Positions 11,788-23,399 of a stretch of DNA of 64,000 bases are shown piece after piece. Source of the stretch: Rhytidiadelphus loreus (Eukaryota; Streptophyta; Bryopsida; Hypnales; Hylocomiaceae); contig OX344764.1 in the NCBI GenBank assembly GCA_947034895.1, positions 12,214,001-12,278,000 on the forward strand, in the 5' to 3' direction. The notes beneath the pieces are model-generated. The model was given only the letters and a program-made list of their open reading frames with translations, was not told where the DNA came from and did not search any database. A program made the position numbers and the translations under genes. Numbering within the stretch: the first letter of the stretch is position 1; each line of letters opens with the position of its first letter.

Positions 11788-11970
11788 GTTTACACTTCCA
11801 TGTGAGTAGGGAGAAACCACATTTCAGGAGTAGCATTGTCTTGTGAGTAGGGAGCAACTATATTCTAGGTGTAGCTTTGTCTTATTGTCAAACTAAAAGC
11901 AACCCAAAAAGTTGAAGTCTAATGTTACAATTAGTTTTCTAGAAGTAGAAAACTTGCTCACCTACTTTCA
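11788..11970. repeat. dispersed repeat shared with 63195-63320
   Basis: Contains 'tacactt..atgtgagta', 'tcaaactaaaagcaacc' and 'agtctaatgtta', which recur in the same order and orientation at 63195-63320. This indicates a dispersed element whose ends are not defined here. Confidence 0.5.
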
Positions 11971-13119
11971 AATATTTCTCCCTATAATCACGATGGCAAA
12001 CTATTCAGAATCCCTTCCTTGCAAATACTGCACACTTCTATGCATTGGAATTGGAAAAGTGGTTTGTCTTATTTGAAAGTTTTCCAATTCCGGTCAAGTA
12101 GAGACTTCTGTACACCTAGAATCATCCAAACCTTGCATAAACATAGGAATAGATAGTTGATCCATTCCCAAGAGACGCTTCATTCACATCACTCTTTCAG
12201 CCCGGAGATAACCTTATTCTTGAATCTTTCTGGTGTTTGTGCCAATTTTCAATGAGTCATCCAATGAAGCTAGACGCAATGAAACGAGTAAATGGCAATG
12301 ACTGAATTGAAGGAAGGTCCCTTGGATTTGATAATTTAGTTTCCACCCAAGTAAAAGGCATAAAGGTACAAGCAGCGCCAGCCAGGTGGGGGTTTGACAA
12401 TCTCAGTTTGAGTGCTGCCAACTCGAATTCTCTGTTCAGGTCTTTTTCTTTTCTTTTTTCTGGTCTGGAAAACTCTATTCTAGTTTTGGCTTTTTCTGAA
12501 TCATGTTGCGTTCTTTCCAGACGAAGAATGAGCACAAACAACTGAAAACTCGGAAAAGGGACCTTCGATTCTGGATCCAACCAAATTCTGTTCTTCCCCA
12601 GATAGGCTGACGCAGAGCCGGCGATCGATGCTTTGGAGTTGCAGTAATGCAGTGGATTCCAGGATTCCACCCAACTAACGTTCTATCCCGAAATTGTTAA
12701 ATGCTTTTTGACAAAAATAGACAGAACTTGCCACAGCCTTTGCTTTTCATTGCCATTTTTAATCGAATGTTCTTGATTCTTCGATAATCTTGTAGAAGCT
12801 TCCTATTATTTGCCTTAATTTTGGCTCGTCTTGACATTCTTTGGAAGCAAATTGGCCGAGACCCCCAAAGCTCCGTTGATAAAGCGGGAGCCATTTGGCT
12901 AAGAATCTAGTCACTAATTCTAGTTCTGTCTGCTTTTGAGATTCGGGAGTGAGGCTGCGACCGAGGATTCTATTTTTGTCTCCCGCGGCCGTCACTGGTC
13001 AGATGGGGTTGTATTCTATATTTTCTGTCAGCTTGATTTGCGTCAACATTGAAGAGGTTCCACTTCTTCCACTTCTTTTTTCTTGAAAAAGGGACTGTGT
13101 GTGTGCCCTACTTGGAAGT
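11971..13119. other. intergenic, nothing recognised
   Basis: No conserved protein or RNA seen on either strand. Open frames on the - strand (for example 12257-12670) match no family I know and carry no splice-supported neighbours. Confidence 0.4.
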
Positions 13120-13127
13120 AAAAAAAA

Positions 13128-13194
<67 letters not shown>
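13120..13194. repeat. poly(A)-(TA)n microsatellite
   Basis: A run of about 26 A is followed directly by about 24 TA units. Likely highly variable and prone to assembly error. An A-tract of this kind can mark the tail of a retroposed element, but no upstream element body is recognisable. Confidence 0.9.
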
Positions 13195-13197
<3 letters not shown>

Positions 13198-13956
13198 CTG
13201 GGTTCATAACATCGTTTACCAATGAGGCAAGCGTCCCTTTTGCATCTTTGAAAAGGGGACCTTCATAGTGAACAAAATTGTCTTACATGGCTCCTCAGCC
13301 AACCCCAATCCTTGCATTTATTCATAAGTCTCCGCAAGCATTTAGGGAGGCATAATACTTTCGGAGCACGGAGAGGACCATTGCATGGTTGTGCAATGTT
13401 AAGTTCCATTCTAGTAGAGAAGGTGATACAAGTGGGAAGCGAGGAGACGTATTCCAATTGGTAATGTACAAGTTGTCACTACTATACTCAAAACCAAAGT
13501 TAAAATACTAGGAAGAAGATAATTCCTTTATGAGAAATACTTGGCGAGTTTAATTTACTACACTTGTGGAAAGTCTCAAATATGATGTTGTGCCAAGCCA
13601 TTCCTTAGTGAATTGTGTTAGGCCTTGCAAGTGAGCAAGTTTGAAGGAATTGATGGGAACATTGTCAAAAACTAGACAACAATGGCAAACACATCATGAC
13701 ATCTCAAGTGAAGTCTCAAATTAGTTTATTGGTTGTAGTATGATGTCCATCAAGTAAAACGTTGGTGATGACTTCGTGCATGACAATTGAATAGTAGCTT
13801 CGATGGTGATTTGGATGGCATTAGTTCGATTCCAAACTAATTTATTGAATTTTGCAATTGATGAAGAGGTTCTCTCAGGTCTCAATGAATCTGCTTAGAC
13901 AACATATACACTCCCAATGAAAACCCACGCAAGCATACACAAGATCTAAGTAGGGG
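13195..13956. other. AT-rich intergenic DNA, nothing recognised
   Basis: No coding or structured element recognised. Confidence 0.4.
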
Positions 13957-15030
13957 GAGATACCAAACCATTTGGATTTGTTCCCTAGTGCATGTTACAA
14001 GGTTGTTAAAATGTAGGACATGTTTGGTCATGTCCATTCACATCAATAGGGTAAAGGAACAAATCTACGTTGATTAATAATATATGGAATGATGAATTGG
14101 TTTGTTCCCTTTGCACCAAACAAAATATAAAAGGTATCAAAGGATACAAATATATTTCCTTTAGATCCATCACAAGCTTGTCCGATAGAATTCAAGTTTG
14201 GTCCCATCCATTGAGACCAATAGGCTAGGAAAAAAAATCTATTGACTAAGAATGTAACAAAAAATAAGTTGATTTATTTGTTTTTCACCAAACTGAAATT
14301 GAAGATAGAGAGAGATACTACAACATTCTTGTTTAGTCACTTCATACATGTCACCAGGTAGTCAAATGAAGTACAAATTTGGTCCCATCTATTCACATCA
14401 TAAAGATAAGGAAACAAATCTATGTTGATGAAGCATGCAACAGAAGATGAAGTGGTTCATTCCCTCTATTCCAAAGACAAAATGAAAGACAAGGAGAGAT
14501 ATTATAGCATTATGTTTTGTCTTTTTATCACCATGTTGTCAATGTCATACAAATTTGGTCCCGTCCTTTTACATGACTGGGTTAAGCCAGGAAGCAAATC
14601 TAAATAATAAAGAATGTGGAAAGATGAATTGTTTTTTCCACACCAAACTAAAAGAGAAATTCGTTGAGTGTTACTAAAATATTTGAATTTGTCCTTTTGT
14701 ATGTGATCCTTGATTGATGTATATAGTTTAAATTTGGTCCCTTTCACTCACATCACTGGGGAGAGAATAAATCTTAGAGGATCAAGAATGTAACAAATGA
14801 TGAGTTGGTTCATTTCCTTTATACCAAAAATAAATAGAAAGAAATTGAGAGATACTAATAGATTAAGATCAGTCATTTTATTCTTGTATGTAGCTTAGTT
14901 GCCACATGAATTAAGAGTTTGGTCCCTTTTGTTCACACCGCTAGGCAACATGAGTGAAGATAAATATATCAAGAATGTAACAAAAATGTTGGCTCATTCT
15001 TTCTATTTCAAATTCAAAAGGATAAAATTG
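13957..15030. repeat. tandem array, about six diverged copies of a ~179-bp unit
   Basis: The anchor 'tttggtc' recurs at 14023, 14197, 14378, 14554, 14733 and 14918 (steps of 174, 181, 176, 179 and 185 bp). Each is followed by a 'cattcacatca'-like block, 'aaatct', 'aagaatgtaacaa..atga.ttggtt' and a run like 'caccaaac.aaa'. The unit length is in the nucleosome range typical of plant satellites, but divergence is high, so this is an old or marginal array. No coding capacity. Confidence 0.75.
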
Positions 15031-15537
15031 AATTTTTTTTTAATGTTATAAAAATTGAGGCAAAAAGATACAAAAGTTCCAAGATGGTTTTGAAAGGTCA
15101 TTTGTTTTATTTTGACAAAATTAAAGGAAATATGAACATATAAATCTATTTGAAAATGCTATATAATGGTTGTCAAGATCTAAATATAGAAAAATACAAA
15201 TGAACAAAGCTCTTCAAGAATGTTAGATAAAAAATTTAAATTTAAAAAAAATGAGTTTTTCATATTTTGGCTTATATGCTTTGGATTTTTTCAAGATTAT
15301 TATTTTATTATTAAATAATATTTTAATGGCCTTGATCTAAAGATGTTGTAGTTTGAAACTCCCAAGATTATGAGGGACGCTATGGAAAAAGGTCACTCCT
15401 AAGGCACTTTAGAGCCATTTGGTCTACCTTTTCATCTTCATTTGGGCTTTGAATAGTCACCTACATCACCCTCAATGGACACAAGTTTTTAAGAGTTAAG
15501 AACAACCAATGAAAGTTGAAGTATTTAAATTGATATA
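15031..15537. other. AT-rich intergenic DNA, nothing recognised
   Basis: Nothing beyond AT-rich spacer is seen. Confidence 0.4.
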
Positions 15538-16114
15538 CTACCTCCATCCCATAATAAATCAAGATTTTCTTAGAAATGGCTAGAATAATGCGTGAGTTGC
15601 TCTTATTTTCAAGGAATTGCATAGGTACTATAGCTTCTACTAAACTCTACTAGGTGTGAAAAAATGGAAGTGAATAGTGAATTGGCACATACCAATATTA
15701 GGCAATAAAAGTGGATTTTTTTTGCCCTTTTTGAAACTTCTCTAGTGATATTAATTTTGATCATTCTTTGAGCATCATTAATGCAATGAAGTTCATTGAT
15801 TCTCTTTATATTCAGTTTCAACAATGTCTTGTGATTCAATTCAAAGATATGCTCTATAAAAAATTTGTAAGTAGTAGATTTTGTATAGTTTTGAAATGAA
15901 TTCTTCACCATTGATTGATTAGAAGCTGTATTTTGTTTACTTTTGTAGGGATTGAATTGCTATGTAATCTTTGAAACATGACATCTCCTAATTCTTTTGC
16001 TTCAGGGTGTTTGAACTAGTTTCAATCTTTGTCCATCAAGTTGTGGAGAGCCAATGTTGAATTTAATTTGGGACATGTATATTTAGAAACCCTGGATTTA
16101 TTGGATGGAGGGAG
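15538..16114. mobile_element. Stowaway-type MITE (Tc1/mariner-like)
   Basis: Left end CTACCTCCATCCCATAATAA and the reverse complement of the right end, CTCCCTCCATCCAATAAATC, are inverted repeats. They match the plant Stowaway terminus (CTCCCTCCGTCCCA..). TA dinucleotides flank both ends (15536-15537 and 16115-16116), the expected Tc1/mariner target duplication. At 577 bp it is long for the family. No transposase is encoded. Confidence 0.75.
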
Positions 16115-16698
16115 TATAATTTTATTGAGATTTTAAAATATAAATAAATAAATAAAAATCTAAAAGAATAAAATATTCAAGTTTCGAATTTAATGCCTAA
16201 AAATCCAAGTGACAATTTTTTGGTCATTGCCCTTCTTTTTTGAGTTGCTTGCTCTCAAATTTTGAATTAAAATATATTTTTAGAAAATAGAAATAGAATT
16301 TTTCAAAATTAAGTGGTGTGGTGTAGTTTCATTACAACTAATTTTGGGGGGATTGGTTTGACCATGGACTAAAAAATCATCCAACCAATGTGATTCTTGC
16401 CCACCTCAAAAAAATTCAGATTCACCTCAAAAAGGGTAGATCCAAGGAGTTCAAGGAAAAACAAGTGTCCAATTCTTTTTTTTCTTACAAACACTACTTT
16501 CATTTTAGTGACCACCATGCATTGCAAGCTCCACCATAAATTGAAAAATGCTTGGAATGTTGTGAAATTTTCCATTTATATTTTCAGCCCTCTTATCTTT
16601 CACTGAGCACAAAAGGCATCATTTTAAAATATTCTCACAAAAATATGCTCCTTCAAAGTGTGTTGCCATGTTTTCTATTTACCAAATAAACTTCAAAC
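16115..16698. other. AT-rich intergenic DNA, nothing recognised
   Basis: Short open frames on both strands show no conserved sequence. Confidence 0.4.
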
Positions 16699-17654
16699 TT
16701 AACCCCTAAAGGACCAAGGCCTTTTTTCTGCCAGAAAACACTCAAAACTGCCATACCTATAGCAAGGAGTAAAAAAAATTAAAACTTTTTTTTTCCATAT
16801 CTAACTGTAAGATCTTACACCTAACTAGTATGAGAGTGTGGGAAAAATTTCAGAATTTTCGACCACTCAGATTGCAAGATATCTGCATTTAAAGTGGAAA
16901 AAACAAGTTTTTCAGCACATTGCGCCATTGCGGGACTAGATTTTTTGACTTTGAACATTTTTAACTTAAATTTTTTGCACTACAGAGTTCTGAGCTCTAA
17001 ATCTTTATAGTGAAGAATTGAGTTGAGAGTCTAGGTAAAAAAAAGATTCAAAAAAAAAATAATTATCATTCTTAAAAAAATTGTTAAGTAGAAGTACGTA
17101 TGAGATAGAAGGAAAATCTAAATATTCATATATTTTAGATGGAATTAAAATACACTAACTCCAATGGTGAGATTGTTCTAGCAAGTAAATAAAACCATGC
17201 AAAAAAAAAAAATTGAAAAATTTGAAAAATTGCATTCAGAAATGAATCCTCCAAGTTATTTTTTTCAAGAAGATGCTCTAATTGCCCGAAAAACAAGAAT
17301 GTTCATAACCAGGGTTGTCTTGTCTGACATATTTTTGGGTTTAGGCGTTGTGTATGACGTTTGATGTCGCGTGTCGCGTGTCACCAAGTGTCGAGTTTAC
17401 TTGACATCGCGTCGCGGAGGGGTAAAAAAATTTACCCTATGGTAAATAGATTTTGCCTACGTGGCAAGGTTTACAAAATGACGTGGAAAGCCAACTTGGG
17501 CGACTGCGGGTAGGGGCGCATGTACTTCAGCCTTGGGCGACCGCGGATGGGGGCGCGTGCAAGTACAAATGGGGCGAGTACGGGTTCTAAAATTAGGGCG
17601 ACCTCTGGTCCAAGGGGGCGACTTCTGGTCTAGGGGGGCGACCTTGTTGCAATT

Positions 17655-18540
17655 GTCAAAAAACACTCAAAACTGCCATTTTTGTGCAAATTGCAAAGAG
17701 AAAAAAAATTTAGAATGGTATTTTTTTTCCATATGTTACCATAGGATCTTGCAATAGAATACTTTGAGAATGCATGGAAAAAATTTCAGACATTTTGACC
17801 ACATAGATTGCAAGATAAATGCATTCAAAGTGAAGAAATTGTGTTTTTTTGGCACAATGGCAAACTAGTTTAAGAGACTTCAAATCTTCTTAACTTAAAT
17901 AGTTTGAATTGTAGATCTTGAATTTAGTTTTTTTTCATCATTCAAAATTGAGTAGAAAATATAGAAAAAATAAAAGTTTAAAATATAATGTAATTTTCAT
18001 TATTTAAAAATTTATTTAGTAGACGAAGGTATCATAGAGGGAAAAACTAAATCATTAATAGCTCTAAGATGGAATTAAAACTCACGAATTCCAATAGTGA
18101 GATTGTTCTAACAATCAATGTTAATTTGGTGGACCTATTTGTTTTGAATTTTCCTGAAAATTGAACTCAAAAACAAATCCTATACCTATATTTTACAAAT
18201 CAATATTATAATTGCTTGCAAAACAAGATGCTCTACAACTTCTTGGCAACCTCTTCATATCATAAATCCAAATGAAATTAATAAAAGCTTTCCATATGGA
18301 AATAAAATAAAATATATGAGAAAAAAAATTAATTTTTAATTCAAATTTTTCAAGATTTGTTTTTGCTCATCCAAATGATTTAATTTAGATCAAAGCTAAT
18401 TGTTGTATAACTCTTGCTCCTAGGCACCAATTAAAATAAAAATTACATTCCTAGAAAGCTAAATTTTTTTTCCTATCTTTTCATAAAAATTTGACCATAT
18501 AGGAACTTGGCCAAAATCCATTTGCCCCTTGTGAAGACAA
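17655..18540 (+). mobile_element. decayed piggyBac-like MITE relic B inside the hAT element
   Basis: The body matches the MITE family ('cactcaaaactgccattttt', 'aggatcttgca', 'attgcaagataaatgcattc', 'ggcaccaatt', 'aaaatccatttgcccc') in + orientation. The outer TTAACCCC ends are missing: on the left the family sequence changes directly into the GGGCGAC block of the hAT element. Confidence 0.6.
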
Positions 18541-19720
18541 TGAGAGTTTAGAGATTAACATCCTATCAATGTATTATTTAACAAGCGGATTTTAAATTTG
18601 AACACCCTCTGAAGATTTGTATAAAAACATTCCTATTTGATTTTCTCTATTCTCTATGCATCATCATACTTATGTATAATTTACCACCTTCATCTAAAAT
18701 TTAAAAATAGAGGAAAGAGATTTAAATTAGAGCTTCTCCTCTTGAATTATGCAAATCTCTAAAAGTCATCCTACTAGGGTATTATTAATGAAGTAGATTT
18801 TAAAATACAAAATAATAAAATGTAGATTTTAGAAAGAGCTTTCCATTTTGAATTTCACTATCCTCCAAGTATCATCAATTCATCATACTCATGTATTATT
18901 TACCACTTTAATTTCAAGCTTAAAAATTAGAAGAAAGAGATTTAAATAAGAATTATTCCATTTGATTTAATATATGCAATCTCAAATAATCATCCTAAGG
19001 GAGTATTATTTATCAAATATATTTCAAAATACAAAATAATGAATGGAGATATTTGCAATACCTTCCCCATTTATTTTTCTCGATTCTCCAAGCATCCTTG
19101 TAATCAACTATTTATGAATTATTCACCACCTTCATCTTTGACTTCAAAATTAGACGGAAGAAATTTGAATTAAAACTTCTTTTTATTTATTTAATTTAAA
19201 CAAATCTCAAAGAATCATCCTATGGGTGTATTATTTATCAACTGTTTTTCAAGATACAAAATAATGAATGGAGATATTTGCAATACCTTCCCCATTTAAT
19301 TTTCTTGATTCTCCAAACATCTATGTACTTATGAATTATTTACCACCTTCATCTCTAACTTAAAAAATTAGTGGGGAAGGAATTTAAATGAAAACTTCCC
19401 CTTTTGATTTAATTTATGCAAAATTCAACGAATTATCCTACTAAAGGGGTCTATAATTTATGAAGTGTATTTTATTTCAAAATACAAAATAATGCATGAA
19501 AATATTTGCAATACCTTCCCCATTTAATTTTCTTGATTCTCCAAACATCTTTGTACTTATGAATTATTTACCATATTCACTTCTAAATTAGTGGGGAAGA
19601 GATTTAAATGAAAATTTCCCCTACGGATTTAAACAAATCTCAAATAGTCATCCTATAAGTGTATAATTTATCAAATGATTTCTAAAATACAAAAAAATAG
19701 ATGCCTGGAGAGATATGTAT
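18541..19720. repeat. tandem array of a ~220-bp unit inside the hAT element
   Basis: Five to six diverged units. 'gtattattta/gtataattta' recurs near 18573, 18779, 19001, 19227, 19447 and 19660 (about 206-226 bp apart), with 'ttaccaccttcat' and 'agagatttaaat' at constant offsets. AT-rich and non-coding. Confidence 0.65.
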
Positions 19721-20149
19721 GATCTTTCTTATTTGATTTATTTCATATCATGTAATCCCAATCGAATAAATGAAAATGAACCATTGATATATATTTAACA
19801 AAATTGCATGTTTGCAAAACTTGAGTGTTCAATAGAAGATGACATTTTGCCATAAAATTTATATACTAGAGCTAATTAATAGATCAAACAAGATATTATC
19901 AAATACAAGTAATATTATAGAGAATCCAAAGCAACTAGATTTTTAGAAGAGCTTTCATTTCTAATAAATGAGATTAGGTGTCAAAGCTATGAAATCTGAT
20001 CTTATCAAAATCCACTTACTTAGCTCACCTAACAAGGTACGTCCACTAATGTACCTAGCAAACTAAAACAAAAGTAATTGACTATAATGAAGTTGTCAAT
20101 TTCTACTTTCATCACCCAAAAATTGCAATCCAATGCGTTTTTCAAGTAA
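19721..20149. other. hAT interior, AT-rich, nothing recognised
   Basis: Interior of the transposon between the two tandem arrays. No open frame of interest. Confidence 0.4.
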
Positions 20150-20740
20150 CTTTGAGTCTTGGGCGACCTCTCATGGAGGAGAATGCGGGTCAAGGCGACT
20201 TCTTAAGGGCGACCTCGGGTAAGGGGCGACTGTGGGTGGAGGTGGGAATAATGGCCCTTCCTTTGTCCAAAAATTGGCAAATTTGGGCCGTTTGGGGGTT
20301 TTCAGGGGCGACTTCGGGTCTTGGGCGACCTCTCATGGAGGAGAACGCGGGTCAGGGCGAGTGCTTAAGGGCGACCTCGGGTAAGGGGCGACTGCGGGTG
20401 GAGGTGGAAAGAATGGCCCTTCCTTTGTCAAAAAATTGGCAAATTTGGATTGTTTGGGGGTTTCTAGAGGCGACTTCGGGTCTTGGGCGACCGCGGGTGG
20501 AGGTGGAAAGAATGGCCCTCCCTTTGTCCAAAAATTGGCAAATTTGGGCTGTTTGGGGGTTTCTAGAGGCAACTTCGGGTCTTGGGCGACCTCTTATGGA
20601 GGAGAACGCGGGTCAGGGCGAGTGCTTAAGGGCGACCTTGGGTAAGGGGCGACCGTGGGTGGAGGTGGAAAGAATGGCCCTCCCTTTGTCCAAAAATTGG
20701 CAAATTTGGGCTGTTTGGGGGTTTCTAGGGGCAACTAAAA
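20150..20740 (+). repeat. GGGCGAC-rich minisatellite in the hAT element
   Basis: Four units defined by 'aaaattggcaaatttgg' near 20269, 20430, 20529 and 20692; spacing is 161, 99 and 163 bp, the third unit lacking about 62 bp. Each carries 'cttgggcgacc' and 'aaggggcgac'. The array keeps an open frame of 205 codons only because the unit lacks stops; the repeats and the lack of any known domain argue against a real protein. The GGGCGAC motif is shared with the subterminal blocks of the same element. Confidence 0.8.
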
Positions 20741-21412
20741 TTGACATCACTAAGCATATGGTGACATAATGACATGTGCTTCTAATTCAAAGTTGGTCAC
20801 CAACAAGTGAGGACAGAGATTATACGCTTTTTAATGAGAGATCCTAAGTAGAAACAAATATTTGACGATGTGGTCAACAATAAAAGGACTCTTTTGATTT
20901 TAGTTACCTATTGTAAGGCCGCAGGTGCTACTGTAGAGACACTCATCTACGCAACTACTCAAATATGACAATGGAATATTTGAAAACACATTAGTAATGA
21001 GGTATTTTGTGAGGAAGTTGGGTATAGTCATTGAACCTGATTCAAAAAAGCAACTAATACGTAGATAGGTGGTAAAGCTACTCATGGTTGATAAAGCCTC
21101 TGAAGTTGTTTATCGCATTGATGTTTTGTAATAAGGTATGTTGTTATTATGTTAGTACAAATAAAAACATAGGTCACATTTCATGCTTCTAAATTTTGAA
21201 AAGGAAAGTAAATATATTAACCTTTTTTTATATGATGTGCCATTTAAAAAAAATATTAAATATTCAAAACGCTAGGTGCCAAGGTCTATGTATTGAATCT
21301 TGAATTTGAATTCTTTTGTGCAAATATTTTATAATTTTTTCCAAACAATGTACTTTAATTTTTTTGCTTCTAAACTAATGTGTGTAAAAGTGTACAAAAA
21401 TAAAGTTGAGTT
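20741..21412. other. hAT interior, nothing recognised
   Basis: AT-rich transposon interior without coding signal. Confidence 0.4.
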
Positions 21413-22310
21413 TTAACCCCTAAAGGACCAACTTGAGTCCTTTTGAAGGACTTTAAAGAGTTCAAGTAGGTGCATATAGTCTCAATTTTCATTTTCATTT
21501 TTTGAACTTTTTTGGAGGCTAGAAGAGTACATCATCTTTGTAAGAATATAAATTTTTCTTCAATTGGTGTCCAAAAGCAAAATTTATACCACCCTAAGCT
21601 GAAAATAGAGGTCAGCAAGCAACAAAAAAATTACAATAAGTCAATTAATATTAAATTTTTTTCCCTCAAATATTATATTTTTGTCTACATGTGAAGCTTT
21701 GATTCATTCCATTTGGACTAGAAATGAAAAAATTATGGACAATCTTGTCTTTTAGACAATCTAAACAATTTTTTGAAAAAAATCTTATATGATATATTTT
21801 TGAATGCAATTTATACAACTTTTTTGAAAATTGTTTAGTATAGTTAAGTTTGTCTACTAGAACAATCTCACCAATGTGCTTATTGTGTTTCAATTCCAAC
21901 TTAGAGCTATTAACAATTTAGTTTTTCATTCAATCATAGACCAACTTCTATTCAACAATTTCTTAAAGAATGAAAATCAAGTGTGTTTCTATTGAAATTT
22001 TTTGCTTAAACTTTCAATTCAATTTTTCAACATAATTTTTTAAAATTTAGAGTTTATAGTGCAATTTTTTTCCACAAATGGTGGTCAAAGTCATCTGAAA
22101 TTGCAAGCCAAAGTTCAATTTTTTTTTTCCAACTTTGAATGCTAATATCTTCCAATCTATATGGCCAAACTTTATGAAATTTTTACCACATGATCTTAGA
22201 CAACTTAAGTACAAGATCTTACAGTTAGATTCTCCAAAAAATATTTTTTCTATTTTCTTGGATGACTGCAGCAGAAGTGACAGTTTTGAATTGCACTACA
22301 AATCACTCCT
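21413..22310 (-). mobile_element. piggyBac-like MITE relic C inside the hAT element
   Basis: Begins with TTAACCCCTAAAGGACCA at 21413. The body is the family in reverse orientation ('tctacatgtgaagctttgat', 'aagatcttacagttagattc', 'gacagttttgaattgcac'). The opposite terminus is missing and replaced by the inverted GGGCGAC block from 22315. Confidence 0.65.
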
Positions 22311-22852
22311 ACAAGAGGTCGCCCCTACCTCCAGTCGCCCCTACCTTCAATCGCCTAGTACCCGTATGCGCCCCTTGAGTTTGCCATGTACATGCCACAT
22401 GGCATCTAGCTGGAGGGGGTAATTTTATATAAAGTCAAAGGTAAATTTGACTTTTCGTGACGTCGCGCGATGTCTGTCTGTCACAGTGTCGCGTTGTCGC
22501 AGCGAACAACCTTGTTCATAACTTTCTCATAACATATCCAAATGAAATGAATCAAAGCTTTCCAGATAGAAAAAAATATAATCTATGAGAAAAAATAATA
22601 TTAAGAAGAAAATTCAAATTTTGTCCATTTTTTTGGGTGCCTGAGCTGCCCGCCGTCCCCTCGTTTGAGCTTATTTGGTCATAACTATTGTTCCTGGGCA
22701 CCGATTTTGAAAAAAATTATATTCCCACGAAGCTAATCAACTTTTCTACCTCCAAGAAAACTTCCAAAAATTTAGGAGAAAATTTCAGCCCGTAGGTACT
22801 TGCCTGAAAACGCATTTGTCCCCTGAAGGGACAATGGTCCTTTAGGGGTTAA

Positions 22853-23039
22853 ATATCTCCTAAATCGTGGCATCAAATAATCTGAATTTTTTTTGAAGTG
22901 CTTACTCTCAATGTGAAATTCAAAATCCTATGGTTATATTCTATTCTGTCTCAAGAAAAAATAAGCAAAAAAAATTCTGAAGTTCTTGCAATTTTAGCCC
23001 ATTTTGAAAGTACACCCCTCTTAGATCATTAGGGGTTAA
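22853..23039 (-). mobile_element. piggyBac-like MITE fragment D
   Basis: A short reverse-oriented fragment ending in 'aggggttaa' at 23039, with the family block 'caaaatcctatggtta' inside. It directly abuts the right end of copy A. Confidence 0.45.
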
Positions 23040-23399
23040 GAAGACTTGGACTTTCATCATAAAATAGTGCATGAGTGCATGGCATATAATATACAAAAAC
23101 TAAATGCACTTGGATATGATTTTTGAAAGAATAACCACAAATTAGGTCTACAAAGGCAAAAGCATTGATAAACTTGCAATGACCAATGACATATTGAAGA
23201 ATGTAATTCAATTTTTGCATTTTTCTTCAAATGATCTAAGAAAAATAAATCTTTATTCATAACATTGTGTATTCAAACAATATCAACTCAATTTATACAA
23301 TATGTATCCATGTGAATTAAATTACATTAAAAATAACAAAGAAAGTCATTTATGAAAAAGAGTAATTCCAAAACATTGAATAACCTCTAAAGTCTCATG

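Larger units (their letters stand above)
17310..22514. mobile_element. hAT-like transposon, 5.2 kb, non-coding
   Basis: Left end CAGGGTTGT and right end ACAACCTTG form an imperfect 9-bp TIR with the CAGGG-type start common in hAT elements. The perfect 8-bp duplication TTCATAAC flanks it (17302-17309 and 22515-22522), inside MITE copy A. Subterminal blocks rich in GGGCGAC occur at both ends in inverted orientation (17498-17645 and 22315-22374). The interior carries MITE relics, a 220-bp array and a minisatellite, but no recognisable transposase, so it is a non-autonomous filler-carrying element. Confidence 0.8.
16699..22852 (+). mobile_element. piggyBac-like MITE copy A, split by a hAT insertion
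   Basis: Starts with TTAACCCCTAAAGGACCA (16699-16716) and ends with the exact 18-bp reverse complement, TTAA closing at 22852. TTAA termini followed by CCC are the hallmark of piggyBac superfamily elements. The body is interrupted from 17310 to 22514. Removing the insertion and one copy of its 8-bp duplication leaves about 941 bp, almost the length of the uninterrupted copy at 50493-51423 (931 bp). No transposase is encoded, so it is non-autonomous. Confidence 0.8.

Noticed and set aside
13957..15030. CRISPR-like array
   Set aside because: Units are long, diverged and without short conserved repeats and unique spacers; it is eukaryotic tandem-repeat DNA.
20152..20769. 205-codon open frame with internal protein repeats
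   Set aside because: It is a translation of the GGGCGAC minisatellite inside the hAT element; no stop occurs in the unit, no known domain, and the opposite strand is open too.
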